In this document: positions 15,620-24,773 of the stretch, one piece after another
Position numbering within the stretch: the stretch's first letter is position 1
How the letters are laid out: every line of letters begins with the position of its first letter
Virus record (IMG/VR): IMGVR_UViG_3300025096_000026
Location: 1-53,203 of that record
Source of the DNA: a virus
Strand: one strand, 5' to 3'
Length of the DNA stretch: 53,203 bases
Notes under the pieces: generated by a model
What the model was told of the DNA's origin: nothing
Seen by the model: the letters and a program-made list of their open reading frames with translations, nothing else
The model's database searches: none
Program-made: the position numbers and the translations under genes

Positions 15620-16552
15620 TCACTCCCCGCAGGACCATGCGGGATTATTGGTCATCTCCATCTCGTTAGCACACCGTTCCGCCTCAGATCTCTGCAAGTT
15701 CTCTCTTGCGTCTATTTCGTCCTGCTCAATCTCGTCCTCAAATGAAGAATCTTCTCTCCTAGCGCGCCGTTCTTCGTCGTATTTAGCGCGGCTCTGGATC
15801 ACATCCTCAGGAACCGGGTTTACAAAAACATTAGGATAGCGAGCATCGATGAGCTTATCTCCGGAGAAAAGATAAGAGGTGGTCTTCGTAGGATCCGAAC
15901 CGGGGGCCGGAGCCCATCCCGGCAGATGAGTATGCAACACACTAAAAGAAAAGCCTAAGGAATAGGTCTTCGGATAATAATTCCGAACAGCTATCTGATC
16001 AGAATCAGTTGACTTCTCTCCATGCTCAATGATGCCGCCCGCAATGAAGCCACCATCGCCCACCTCTGGAGCATAAGTAACACCGCCATTTATGTACCCA
16101 ACAAGTTTCCCTTCAGGAAAAGAAGGATCAGCGTTAGAAGCCAAATTTGTCCATTTCATCGTTAAAAGAGGGGGCGCCTTTAAGGTATTTTGAATACTGC
16201 GTCCTCCCTGCTCAAACACGGGATACATAAACTTTATAAGACGTCGTAAATTTCCCATGTTATATGCGGCATGAGTTTTAGAATCATTCGGCACAGCGAA
16301 CTCTACACTTATAACTCGACGCGTCCCTTCAAACGTCGCCAAAGGATCCATTCTACCATACACGTTTTCTTCTGCCCACGTAGATGTGTAAGCATCACTA
16401 AAAGATGTAACCCATCCCTCAAATGTCACCTCTTTGTTGGTGGGGATATGGCCGATCACAATTGAGAAAAACTTCTTAGTGCGCCATTCGTCAGGTCGCT
16501 GAAGAGCCCAGTCGATCGCCGGAATATTGGGATTCTTAACTGTGATAGCCAT
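15620..16552 (-). CDS. Baseplate/tail-tube-initiator-like protein (gp48/gp54 type)
   Basis: A 310-residue structural protein. Its core has FEGWVTSFSDAYTSTWAEENVYGRMDPLATFEGTRRVISVEFAVP, a pattern found in myovirus baseplate proteins that cap the hub and nucleate the tail tube, followed by NLRRLIKFMYPVFEQ and PPLLTMKWTNL. The last 60 residues are charged and probably disordered or coiled (DEERRARREDSSFEDEIEQDE). Its place between tape measure and gp53-like genes supports this role. I cannot choose between the gp48 and gp54 equivalents. Confidence 0.6.
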   Translation of the reverse strand: MAITVKNPNIPAIDWALQRPDEWRTKKFFSIVIGHIPTNKEVTFEGWVTSFSDAYTSTWAEENVYGRMDPLATFEGTRRVISVEFAVPNDSKTHAAYNMGNLRRLIKFMYPVFEQGGRSIQNTLKAPPLLTMKWTNLASNADPSFPEGKLVGYINGGVTYAPEVGDGGFIAGGIIEHGEKSTDSDQIAVRNYYPKTYSLGFSFSVLHTHLPGWAPAPGSDPTKTTSYLFSGDKLIDARYPNVFVNPVPEDVIQSRAKYDEERRARREDSSFEDEIEQDEIDARENLQRSEAERCANEMEMTNNPAWSCGE

Positions 16553-16554
16553 TT

Positions 16555-18732
16555 TTATCTACCCCTCCCGCCAAAGGGACTGAAGAGAGCGTTTGACCCT
16601 TGACGTGTAACGGTCGTGCTGAAGTTGTTTCCGTCGTCGATCTTGATGTAAGTGTCTCCTTGATTCCCGGCAGCCATTTCTTTTAGAAACTTGGTCTGCT
16701 CGTTCAGCGACTTTTGCATTTCTTTGCGTCCTTGCACTTCCAAGCGCAAATCCTGGTGTGTTTGAACTATTGTCTGATCTGGGACTGTAAGTTTTTCCGA
16801 TCCAATTTCACTTACATTTATGCGGCGCATGCGGGGTGTTGAGCCAAACCGGTCGCCTACAGTTTGGTTAACGCCAGTTCCTTCAGAGAATCCGGCATAA
16901 CGCGTTGCGGCCATCTCTTGGGTATCGGTGTCAGCACCGACGGTAGCAGCAGCGATCCCGCCGCCGACAAGAGCACTCAAAGCGGCGTACATGGCAAGCG
17001 TGGCGCCACCCGTAAAGGGCGCGGCAATAAGAGCCGCAATGCCGCCGGCTATAAGTCCCATTTTAATAAATCGACCTAAGCCTGTCTCCGCCTTCCCTAG
17101 CCACTGCGCAAATGTACCCATAGCCTCTATAAGAGGAACAATTAAATTTTCTATAAGAGGACGGAAATCAACTGCTAACGCTTTCATAGCATTTTTTATT
17201 TGATCCATAATTTCTTGAGAATTGCGGGCTAACTCGGCCAACTCCTCTTGCTGGAGGGCTTGAAGCTTCATTTCGTCCGTGGACATCTTCATAAGGCGCC
17301 GGGCGTCACCAACCTTCATGCCCAAGGCCGCGGCCATAGCTTGTTGCTCAAATCGTCCCAGCGAGTCGAACTGTATTCCAGCGGCATCCACCGATTGGCG
17401 TAATAATTCTATCCGTTCGGCTTCAGAAGCATTCAGCATGTCGATCGAGTTAAGATACGGGCCACCCATTATAGCATTAAGGCGCCCGACCGACTTTGCC
17501 GCCGTATCAAATTGATCAAACTGCTGAGCGATTCCCATTAAATCACCAACTGCCAAGCCGGTTGCCTTAGCTTGCTTGGAAAGATCCTCAAAAACCTCTA
17601 TAGCTTGATCGCCGTACTTCGACAATTCAGTAATTGCGCCCGCAAAGTCGCTAGCCATTTGATCCATCGACACCCCTAAGGACTGCGCGTTTCCTGCCAA
17701 GCGCAACATTGTCTCATTCATTGAAGTGGGGCCCTGGCCTAAATTTCGAGATAATTGGTCCATAATTTTGGCGCTAGTTGCCATTTGAACCCCTTGCGTC
17801 TCTAAAAGTGTGGTCGTCTCGCTAAGGGTTTCACGCTCGGTTTGGTTTAGTTGAGTAAACTGAGAGAATGAGGTGTATAAGACGTTGTACGCCTTCGAGA
17901 CAGCTTCTGCGCTGATCCCGGCTGCAAAGTTGCGGCGCTCCATTGCGGCCATTTCGAGATTATATTCTTTTCCGGCGCCTGTTGCGCGTCGGAAAGAAGA
18001 AATGGCCTTATCCTGCTCTTTCATCAGCTGCTTTGTCGACTCCATAAATGTGTCAACAATCTTGGTAGCAAACGCCAATCCCATTGCTTTGCCGGCGGAG
18101 CCAAAAGCTTTTATCATGGACCCACTCTCGGCGCCGACATCGCCCATCTTTTTGCCCAAATTTAAAAGCTTTTCAGTAGTACCACCGGTCGTAAGATTGA
18201 GGCCAAACATTGACTGCCCTACTTGGGCAAGCTCCTTAGAGAGGCCCTCCTCGGCTCCCAGAGCCGCGGAGGCTTCTTTGGTCGCATCACTTAGGTCGTC
18301 GAGCGCGTTGTCCGCCTTCCGTTGGGCGTCAGCCAATCTAGTCGTATCGTCGCCGGCGGCTGCAAGGTCGTTTTTAAGCTCTTGGAGAATCTTTTTATAC
18401 TCTGTAGCATGCTTCGTCGCTTGCTGGATCTCCTCTGTTTTAAAAGCCTTGTCAATAGATTCTGTGAGGGACGAATAGCTCTTTTGGGTCTTATCAGCAG
18501 ACTTGCGGAGCTCAATAAGTCTTTTATCTAACTTCTCTATCTCTCTTTGCGCTTCGGCGGTCGTCATTCCCGCAAACAGATCACCAGACTGGCCGCGGTG
18601 TGCGGGAGAGGGAGAGTCAGGGGCCGCACCTTGCTGGTTCTCCCGCCCGCGTCTGGATCGGCGGTGTTCAGCGGCCAACTCCTTTAAAAGGTCATTAAGT
18701 TTCGAAACTGTTTCATCAGTTAAATTACTCAC
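16555..18732 (-). CDS. Tail tape measure protein
   Basis: A 725-residue protein with the features of a tape measure: a charged helical N-terminus (SKLNDLLKELAAEHRRSRRG, AQREIEKLDKRLIELRKSADK), long Ala-rich helices, and hydrophobic helices at about 555-600 (GLIAGGIAALIAAPFTGG, AALSALVGGGIAAATVG) that are typical of the part thought to enter the host membrane. It is encoded after the gp26-like chaperone region and before the baseplate genes, the usual position. The start is GTG 18732 with a GGAG site. The T4 counterpart by role is gp29. Confidence 0.82.
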   Translation of the reverse strand: MSNLTDETVSKLNDLLKELAAEHRRSRRGRENQQGAAPDSPSPAHRGQSGDLFAGMTTAEAQREIEKLDKRLIELRKSADKTQKSYSSLTESIDKAFKTEEIQQATKHATEYKKILQELKNDLAAAGDDTTRLADAQRKADNALDDLSDATKEASAALGAEEGLSKELAQVGQSMFGLNLTTGGTTEKLLNLGKKMGDVGAESGSMIKAFGSAGKAMGLAFATKIVDTFMESTKQLMKEQDKAISSFRRATGAGKEYNLEMAAMERRNFAAGISAEAVSKAYNVLYTSFSQFTQLNQTERETLSETTTLLETQGVQMATSAKIMDQLSRNLGQGPTSMNETMLRLAGNAQSLGVSMDQMASDFAGAITELSKYGDQAIEVFEDLSKQAKATGLAVGDLMGIAQQFDQFDTAAKSVGRLNAIMGGPYLNSIDMLNASEAERIELLRQSVDAAGIQFDSLGRFEQQAMAAALGMKVGDARRLMKMSTDEMKLQALQQEELAELARNSQEIMDQIKNAMKALAVDFRPLIENLIVPLIEAMGTFAQWLGKAETGLGRFIKMGLIAGGIAALIAAPFTGGATLAMYAALSALVGGGIAAATVGADTDTQEMAATRYAGFSEGTGVNQTVGDRFGSTPRMRRINVSEIGSEKLTVPDQTIVQTHQDLRLEVQGRKEMQKSLNEQTKFLKEMAAGNQGDTYIKIDDGNNFSTTVTRQGSNALFSPFGGRGR

Positions 18733-18743
18733 TTAAAGATCTC

Positions 18744-19070
18744 CTAATGAGTAAACGGCCAACGTAGGCCAGTTTCAAATTCAAATTGTTTGACAGCGGC
18801 ATCGAGCTGATAACGAGAGGCCATTGTCTGAGCATCGCCAAGACCATGCTTCAAATATGAATCCATGTATCTTTTTTCTCGTTGTAAGGCGGTAAAAAAA
18901 GACATAATCTGAGATTGATCCCCCGACATCGAAACTTTTAGGTCTGGGGCGCGTCCACCATAAAGACTTTGCATTAAAAAATGCACGTCAGACGCGAACT
19001 TACTGTACACGTTTTCACACAGAGGTGTGGTGTCTCTTTGATCTAACAATAAATGAATGTTTTTCGACAT
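18744..19070 (-). CDS. Unknown small tail protein
   Basis: A 108-residue soluble protein with no recognised family. It is mostly helical (VYSKFASDVHFLMQSLYGG, SQIMSFFTALQREKRYMDSYLK) and ends FEFETGLRWPFTH. It lies between the gp26-like frameshift gene pair and the tape measure gene, a place where tail assembly factors are usually encoded, so a role in tail assembly is likely but inferred. Confidence 0.7.
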   Translation of the reverse strand: MSKNIHLLLDQRDTTPLCENVYSKFASDVHFLMQSLYGGRAPDLKVSMSGDQSQIMSFFTALQREKRYMDSYLKHGLGDAQTMASRYQLDAAVKQFEFETGLRWPFTH

Positions 19071-19115
19071 GTCGGCCCCAACAAAGTAATTAGTTCATCA
19101 ACCAAAAAGGTGAAT

Positions 19116-19301
19116 CTATTTGCGATTCACCGCTTCATCAAACTGTTTAGCTTCCCGCTCAAACTCTTTAATTATTCTTTCCACAAACCATCGTCTTAAT
19201 TGGATAGGTAAATTATAGGCCTCAAAAAAGGACCAACCTCCATGATGTTTGAGAAGAAACAATTCTTCGTAAACGGCAGCCTGATAATTAGATGCTAGGC
19301 C
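19116..19301 (-). CDS. Frameshift extension of the gp26-like protein (61 codons)
   Basis: An open frame of 61 codons that overlaps the end of the gp26-like gene in the +1 (equivalently -2) frame and ends at TAG 19116. It has no ATG or GTG start near its beginning, yet the translation looks like a real helical protein: YEELFLLKHHGGWSFFEAYNLP, then IQLRRWFVERIIKEFEREAK. The frames meet at a run of seven T (19308-19302). A +1 slip gives a fusion of about 344 residues and a -2 slip one of 345. This is the classical arrangement of tail assembly chaperones just upstream of a tape measure gene. Confidence 0.6.
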   Translation of the reverse strand, partial: GLASNYQAAVYEELFLLKHHGGWSFFEAYNLPIQLRRWFVERIIKEFEREAKQFDEAVNRK

Positions 19302-20151
19302 AAAAAAAGTCTGCCGTCAACGGCATTACCACCTTTCCACTATGAGAACAGGTCTCGCACGTAAACTCGTGGTTTAGGTCTACGTCTGGTTTAATAAGAT
19401 CATATGCCTTACGGAGGTACCGGGCATCTTTGGTTGGCATAAACGTTGCAAATTTCTTCAGCATTGCAGCGTCGGTCACTCCATTAACAGATACGAGCAC
19501 TGCTTTAAGCAAATCGGTACTGCGTGAGTCAGGGAGATTCATTTTCTTATTGCGCGCCGTCTCGGCTGATAATTTAGACTCCATTCCAGCAGTTAAAAGT
19601 CGCACTTCAGCAATTACCTGTGTAGTAGGAAGCGTAAATGTAAATGTGCCGCCCTCTGTGGCTGTTACCTCTTCGGGTAGTTCCTCGGCGGTCTTCAGTG
19701 TTAATGATTCTAGATCGAATGTGGCCTCGGAAGCATTCGCACAAGCCGGACACGTAATGGTTGTCTCATATTCGGAGCCAAAACCCGTAATGCGCGAGGC
19801 GATGACTAAAGCATTTTTATCTCCGACCAAAAATGCGCCCAAATCAAGACCCTTATCTACTAATAAAGACTGCAATAAGCGGTCGATGGCAAGACCTTTT
19901 CGAAGAAGCGACTCGCTGGTGAGAATGTCTTCCTCCTTGGCCGTCATGTGACGAATTTCAACAGTTTCCACCCCAGCGAGGGGACTATCTTCAGTATAAA
20001 AACGTCCTTTGCTCGGTAAATCTACAAATTCTGTAGGAGTAACAAATGAAAAAATGTCTGTAGGGGAAGAGGTAGCTGCAAGTGGGGCGCTAGATGAGTT
20101 ATCTTCAGGTACGGGCGCCCTCGTCCGTTCTGAATTTCTTTTTCGGGCCAT
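19288..20151 (-). CDS. T4 gp26-like baseplate hub / tail assembly chaperone-type protein
   Basis: A 287-residue protein of the T4 gp26 family, recognised from FVDLPSKGRFYTEDSPLAGVETVEIRHMTAKEEDILTSESLLRKG, DRLLQSLLVDKGLDLGAFLVGDKNALVIASRI and two Cys pairs (CPAC near 137, CETC near 268) that could bind zinc. The first 35 residues are a low-complexity extension. It ends DFFWPSI just after a seven-T run where a second frame opens. It lies between tube and tape measure genes, so it probably supplies the tail assembly chaperone pair, with a minor longer frameshift product. Confidence 0.75.
   Translation of the reverse strand: MARKRNSERTRAPVPEDNSSSAPLAATSSPTDIFSFVTPTEFVDLPSKGRFYTEDSPLAGVETVEIRHMTAKEEDILTSESLLRKGLAIDRLLQSLLVDKGLDLGAFLVGDKNALVIASRITGFGSEYETTITCPACANASEATFDLESLTLKTAEELPEEVTATEGGTFTFTLPTTQVIAEVRLLTAGMESKLSAETARNKKMNLPDSRSTDLLKAVLVSVNGVTDAAMLKKFATFMPTKDARYLRKAYDLIKPDVDLNHEFTCETCSHSGKVVMPLTADFFWPSI
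19302..19308 (-). promoter_or_regulatory. Candidate programmed frameshift site (run of seven T)
   Basis: In the minus-strand message the gp26-like frame reads GAC TTT TTT TGG; a +1 slip on TTT, or a -2 slip, leads to GGC CTA GCA and the 61-codon extension. The upstream TGA in the new frame is only seven codons away, so the extension can hardly be expressed any other way. Confidence 0.55.
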
Positions 20152-20174
20152 TAATTACCTTCTTTCTGGCTCCT

Positions 20175-20750
20175 CTAGACTCCGGTCGCAAATTTAACGG
20201 CGGGGCCAGAAGTGTATACAGCATAATCATACTTCATTGTGATCGTAACATTAAGTAATTCTGTATCTTGATCGTAATTTAAATCACCAAATGTAGCGCT
20301 TTTAACCCAACCATTGATAAGTTGCCATTCGCCAACGAGACCGCCTTCGCCATTAACCTCTTGAATTGTTACAATCCCAAGCTCGTTAAGAGCGTCTTTT
20401 TTATTAACGGTACCGGGGGCCTGGCCCGCCAATACCACGTTTTCCTGAATGTCCGGACGCAAATAGCCCATACCAGCCAATGCGTTGATTAAAAGCTGAT
20501 TACTATCGGGATTGATAGCATTAACTATAACCATAGTAACGTCGCCCCACTCTACAGATCCCGGATAATAATACGTATTACCCAAGAACTTATGGGATGC
20601 TTCGCCCACTGTATAGCTCGGCTTGGTAACCGACTTAGCCAGGTACTTTGCGTATGTGAACGCTTCGTCGGGATCAACAAGTCCCGGAATGTCTAAGATA
20701 AATCTATGTGCTCGTTTAGGCTCCGATAAAGCGCTGGTCCAAAATGGCAT
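20175..20750 (-). CDS. Tail tube protein (T4 gp19-like)
   Basis: A 191-residue tube subunit. The opening FWTSALSEPKRAHRFILDIPG and the segments YLAKSVTKPSYTVGEASHKFLGNTYYYPGSVEWGDVTMVIVNAINPD and ITMKYDYAVY match gp19-type proteins, which stack as hexamers inside the sheath. ATG 20750 has an AAGGAG site. It is encoded directly after the sheath gene, separated by a hairpin, as in T4. Confidence 0.88.
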   Translation of the reverse strand: MPFWTSALSEPKRAHRFILDIPGLVDPDEAFTYAKYLAKSVTKPSYTVGEASHKFLGNTYYYPGSVEWGDVTMVIVNAINPDSNQLLINALAGMGYLRPDIQENVVLAGQAPGTVNKKDALNELGIVTIQEVNGEGGLVGEWQLINGWVKSATFGDLNYDQDTELLNVTITMKYDYAVYTSGPAVKFATGV

Positions 20751-20778
20751 TGTATGGTGTCTCCTTATAAGTCCTAAG

Positions 20779-20786
20779 TTATATAG
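20779..20786 (-). promoter_or_regulatory. CTATWTA motif before the tube gene
   Basis: CTATATAA on the minus strand, immediately after the hairpin 20787-20810 and about 30 bases before the tube ATG. One of six similar sites in structural-gene spacers; candidate late promoter element or terminator tail. Confidence 0.3.
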
Positions 20787-20810
20787 TGTGGGAGATTAAA
20801 ACCTCCCACA
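20787..20810 (-). terminator. Hairpin after the sheath gene
   Basis: Perfect 8-bp stem TGTGGGAG / CTCCCACA with an 8-base loop, starting 3 bases after the sheath stop codon. The following sequence CTATATAAC is only moderately T-rich, so it may be a partial terminator or an mRNA-stabilising hairpin between two highly expressed genes. Confidence 0.6.
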
Positions 20811-20813
20811 TTA

Positions 20814-23744
20814 TTAATCATCAAATGACGCTCCGGTACGTGTGATGTTAAAGTCGATAGCAATATATTCAATTGCACGAGTCGGCTTCAAGAAAATCTT
20901 AGCATACATGATGTTACGATCCACCAAATCCGGGGTAGTCGTTGTCTCATCAAGAACCAACTTGTAGTCCGAAAGGCCAAAGTTTGTCTTCACATCAGCC
21001 AAGATAGGCGTAACCAGAGAAACAAAGCGTGTCCATGTTGTCTGAACATTAGGATCAAACAAGAGGGTTGCAGCCACCTGAGAAATACGCTTCTTGAGGA
21101 AGATCATCAAGCGTCGCACGTTAATGCGATCCAACGCGGAAGGTGTAATCTGCAGCGTCTTCTGGCCAAAGATCACTATGCCTTCTGCGGGGAACTTAGC
21201 AATCGGATTAATGTTGGCTGCATAAAGATCATCTCGGTCCTTACGACGTAACTGGTGAGATACGTCCTGAACAGGGATTCCTGCCGCGCCCTCGGTAAGT
21301 CCGCCGCGGTTAAAGCCGGCCGGAGCAAACCAAACCTGGGTTTTCTTCTGAGAGCTTGAGAAAGTTCCCAGGGCAGCAACAGACGGGGGTAACCAAACCA
21401 TCGTACCATTGATACTATCGCGGCAACGGAGCCACGGATAGAAGGTACACGCATATGACGTGTTCAGTGCGCGGTCGCGCAATGTCTTAATAATACTGTT
21501 TAATTCACTAGCAGTGTTGTTTCTAGCGTAAGTCGTGCTTTCGGCCCGAGGGCGGAAGCCGCCTTCAAGGTCAATAATTGCCAGGGCATCTGCACGATCT
21601 TCGCACACATTAATTAACTGGTTTGTCAACCCAGACTGCTTCAGACCTGGAATGGTGGCGAGATTCATTTCTACCACCTCAGGATCAGCCACAGCGTCAA
21701 TTGACTGACGTACTGAATTAAAGATGTAACTATTCGCGTCGGTGGGACTGTCGGGGAAGGCCGAGTTGCGGAACGGATCCAACTCTCGAATATCTAGACC
21801 GTCAAAGCCGGCGTACAACGGAACCGTGAAGCGGTCGAAACCCGCATCCAGAACGCCAGAAATTGCACCGTTAACACAAGTAAGAGAAGTTCCCAGAGCA
21901 TGAGAGCCCGAAACCCACGTTCCATCAGAACCACTAACGTCGTCCAGAGTAAAGAACATGCTTAACTCGCTTACCCCAGCGACAGCACCGCCGAACATAT
22001 CCCCGACCATACCTCCGCGAGGACGCAGCAAGTCGATGTTAGACGCATCAAAAGTGGTGGAACCTGCCGTACGACTGGTTTGCATACCGAAGTAAGCATC
22101 AGTCTTATTGGTGAGGTTGCCATCGCTCGCATTAACGCGCAGTTCGGGCGCCGGATAAAGAATCGATGCGCTCAGGAAGGAGCCGCTAAAGATGAACACA
22201 GACCCGCTGTTATAATGCACTGTCGCATCGTTAATCAGATCCACAGGGCGACCCGAGCCGCTGACGCCGCCGGCCGAACCGGTAATCCAGTTGCCAGTCG
22301 CTCTCACTCCAGCTTCCACTGCGAGACCATCGCCTAGGCTTCCTGATTCATCGAGATATTTTACCATACCCTTAAATCCAAAAGGTAACAGCGCAGGGTT
22401 GTCCCCAACCACTTCTTGATTCATCTCAACGCGGATGTAGTCAGAAACATTACCCCATTCGCCTTCTTGCACATAACGACGCTCGGTAGCATTCCATGAC
22501 AGGTATTTATCGCCAATCTTGCGCGCAACATAGTTAACCGATTCAGGGTTAAGATTCAAATCATTGAACTGCTCCACCACTTGAACGACATTATCGGAGT
22601 CGCGCAGGGAACGAACAACCAAGGAGAAAGTACCATAATCATTAGATTCATTAGTAGGCGCCTTGATGTCTTGAATCGAAACCTTGAGGTTACGATTAGA
22701 CCAGTCGCCCGGCTCATTAAGAGCAACAACCTTGAACAAGGAGGGCATCGCCTGCACATCAAAACTATTAGCCGAGGTGGCACGCTGGGCGACGTCGCAT
22801 CCAATAATCTGAGGTGTTTGTGCGGACTGGAGGGCACTCCGGAAATCGTTACCGGTATTACTATTGGTTGTGTTTTTGAGGTTAACAATGGCGGCATAGG
22901 TTTCACCGGCGGTACCACTTAAATTGGCTTTAAGGTGCCTATCAAAACTCTCTCCAAGCCACACATTACTTTCGTTGTCGACCAAAGAACTATTAGTACG
23001 AGCAGGAGTGGTGTTGAAAACCTTGCGTAAATATTTGGTACTTGAAACATTAAAGTTAAAATCGGTCGTAAGTGAATTACTGTTACCATCAACATTATCG
23101 ATAACCATCTTAAAATTATAAGCACTCCCGTTATCTTTAACAATAAGGTTGGCCCCCTGGTGGTTGTCACCATCGGCCCAGACAGTCGGAGTTGGAGATG
23201 CGGGCACTGATGCGGTCGCAGACATCATCACTGTGCCACTTAAATTTAAGATAGTGCTAGAATCGGTAGTATAAAATACTGCCGCCAGGACACCCTGCAA
23301 TGAGCCGGTTCCATAAACCGCCCAATCCTCTGGTTCAAAGACCACAAGTCCCCACGCGTTACCATTGCTGCCGCCATCCCAGCCAGCTTGACTGCCGGCG
23401 GCAGAGGTTGCGGCGCCATCTTGAGAGCCTAAAAGTCGAATGTAAGTTAAAGGAGAACTGTTGCGCAGGTAGGCCTGAGCTGCATAAACACCATACGTCG
23501 GAGCGGTTACGTTCCAACTACCAAGGCGCCATACATCGCCATTAGCGTTGCCTGGGGACGGATTACCGAAAATTTGCACAAATTCGGAAAAAGAGTCCAC
23601 CGTCACGGGCCGTAGGGCGGGCCCTGATTCTGCCCTTCCAATGACAACCGGACCGATGCCGGCCGGAGATGCAGGAACTTGGGAGTTATCTATCTCATTT
23701 ACGAAAACTCCGGGCGATACAAACTTATAATTTTTAATTGACAT
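20814..23744 (-). CDS. Tail sheath protein (T4 gp18-like), enlarged
   Basis: A 976-residue contractile sheath subunit. The N-terminus YKFVSPGVFVNEIDNSQVPASPAGIGPVVIGRAESGPALRPV and the C-terminal part (DVKTNFGLSDYKLVLDETTTTPD, RNIMYAKIFLKPTRAIEYIAIDFNITRTG) are typical of sheath proteins that interlock through their termini. T4 gp18 has 659 residues, so there are about 300 extra, mostly Gly/Ser/Asn-rich beta-type segments between residues about 110 and 640. These are probably surface domains on the tail. The start ATG 23744 has a GGAG site. Confidence 0.9.
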   Translation of the reverse strand: MSIKNYKFVSPGVFVNEIDNSQVPASPAGIGPVVIGRAESGPALRPVTVDSFSEFVQIFGNPSPGNANGDVWRLGSWNVTAPTYGVYAAQAYLRNSSPLTYIRLLGSQDGAATSAAGSQAGWDGGSNGNAWGLVVFEPEDWAVYGTGSLQGVLAAVFYTTDSSTILNLSGTVMMSATASVPASPTPTVWADGDNHQGANLIVKDNGSAYNFKMVIDNVDGNSNSLTTDFNFNVSSTKYLRKVFNTTPARTNSSLVDNESNVWLGESFDRHLKANLSGTAGETYAAIVNLKNTTNSNTGNDFRSALQSAQTPQIIGCDVAQRATSANSFDVQAMPSLFKVVALNEPGDWSNRNLKVSIQDIKAPTNESNDYGTFSLVVRSLRDSDNVVQVVEQFNDLNLNPESVNYVARKIGDKYLSWNATERRYVQEGEWGNVSDYIRVEMNQEVVGDNPALLPFGFKGMVKYLDESGSLGDGLAVEAGVRATGNWITGSAGGVSGSGRPVDLINDATVHYNSGSVFIFSGSFLSASILYPAPELRVNASDGNLTNKTDAYFGMQTSRTAGSTTFDASNIDLLRPRGGMVGDMFGGAVAGVSELSMFFTLDDVSGSDGTWVSGSHALGTSLTCVNGAISGVLDAGFDRFTVPLYAGFDGLDIRELDPFRNSAFPDSPTDANSYIFNSVRQSIDAVADPEVVEMNLATIPGLKQSGLTNQLINVCEDRADALAIIDLEGGFRPRAESTTYARNNTASELNSIIKTLRDRALNTSYACTFYPWLRCRDSINGTMVWLPPSVAALGTFSSSQKKTQVWFAPAGFNRGGLTEGAAGIPVQDVSHQLRRKDRDDLYAANINPIAKFPAEGIVIFGQKTLQITPSALDRINVRRLMIFLKKRISQVAATLLFDPNVQTTWTRFVSLVTPILADVKTNFGLSDYKLVLDETTTTPDLVDRNIMYAKIFLKPTRAIEYIAIDFNITRTGASFDD

Positions 23745-23777
23745 TCGTTTTAATCTCCTAAACGTGGGATATCGTTA

Positions 23778-23785
23778 TTAAATAG
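23778..23785 (-). promoter_or_regulatory. CTATWTA motif before the sheath gene
   Basis: CTATTTAA on the minus strand, about 35 bases before the sheath ATG in a 63-base spacer. One of six similar sites in structural-gene spacers. Confidence 0.3.
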
Positions 23786-23807
23786 TATTGGCATGGCGCA
23801 ATAGAAT

Positions 23808-24758
23808 CTAATCTCTATAAAATCCCCCCTTAATATTATCGGGTATATCCCCAAAAATCACCTTTTCGCGGGAAAGTTTAAATTCTACAGCATTTTGACG
23901 CTTCACAATGACCGGCTTCTCCTGGTTATCGCCTTCGCCAATTAAATATCCCAGAACCTGGATGTTGACTGTCTGTGCATAATTTCGCCTTTCCATTCCC
24001 ATGTCGCTCACATTTGATCCGTTGTTAAAAGAGCCGTCAATAAAAACTTCATAAAAATGATTTTCATAATTAATGCGAGCAGGCATGCGAGAGTTGCCAG
24101 GTACCGTAATAAAAGGTCGGAGCATCTCATTCATTTGTTGCTGGTACTCAGAGCGGAGCGTAATTTCATAATTAACAGTTACCCACGTCGGGATAGGCAT
24201 TGAAATAGTTTCATAAACAGTGCGCTGGGTTGACATGTTGCGCTTATTTGAATTTTTCATCTTCCCTGCAACATTCTTATTGGGACCATAGGATCGCGCC
24301 GCATATGCATTTTGGAACTCTGACGTTTTCTTTTGATTTATTTGCCGGGCGACTGTAATAACACCCCCTTGAGCATCCGGAATAGCATAGAGATTGGCGT
24401 ACACGGTGCCTTTCATGTTGGGATCCTTGTTTACAGATGCTCGATCAACAGTGATCAAAGGCAATTCTAAAAATTGTTCGGCATTATATCTTTCCTTGGC
24501 CTCGTCTCCCTTTATCTGATAGGAGCGCTCTGCGCTGACCCATAAAACCGGAACTTTTCGAAACCCTTCATTGCTTACGGCAGAAATGTTAAGGTCTTCA
24601 TTAATAAACCTCATCATAGCGCGGTCGATTGTTTCCAAACTAGACGGCATTATTTCTATTTCTTGAAGTTTGCCTTCTACCTCTTTGTCGCCGACATAAT
24701 CAAATTCAGAAGCTTTAGTATCAAGAATCTGTTGCTGTGTTCTTTTGCTGCGCGCCAT
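23808..24758 (-). CDS. Tail completion / sheath terminator protein (T4 gp15-like)
   Basis: A 316-residue protein. Its middle, PTWVTVNYEITLRSEYQQQMNEMLRPFITVPGNSR, matches the gp15 pattern (P..I.YELSIFTRYEDDMFQIVEQILPYF), and the last third (RRNYAQTVNIQVLGYLIG) resembles the strand-rich end of gp15. The N-terminal part RKVPVLWVSAERSYQIKGD fits gp15's VPITYASKEHF. gp15 caps the finished sheath and joins it to the neck. It is encoded between gp13-like and sheath genes, which agrees with that role. Confidence 0.65.
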   Translation of the reverse strand: MARSKRTQQQILDTKASEFDYVGDKEVEGKLQEIEIMPSSLETIDRAMMRFINEDLNISAVSNEGFRKVPVLWVSAERSYQIKGDEAKERYNAEQFLELPLITVDRASVNKDPNMKGTVYANLYAIPDAQGGVITVARQINQKKTSEFQNAYAARSYGPNKNVAGKMKNSNKRNMSTQRTVYETISMPIPTWVTVNYEITLRSEYQQQMNEMLRPFITVPGNSRMPARINYENHFYEVFIDGSFNNGSNVSDMGMERRNYAQTVNIQVLGYLIGEGDNQEKPVIVKRQNAVEFKLSREKVIFGDIPDNIKGGFYRD

Positions 24759-24773
24759 TGTTTATGTTCTCCG

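Noticed and set aside
17873-18478. Plus-strand open frame of 201 codons inside the tape measure gene
   Set aside because: It is the mirror of an Ala-rich coding frame, has no ribosome site, and shows an Arg/Ser/Ala composition typical of antisense frames.
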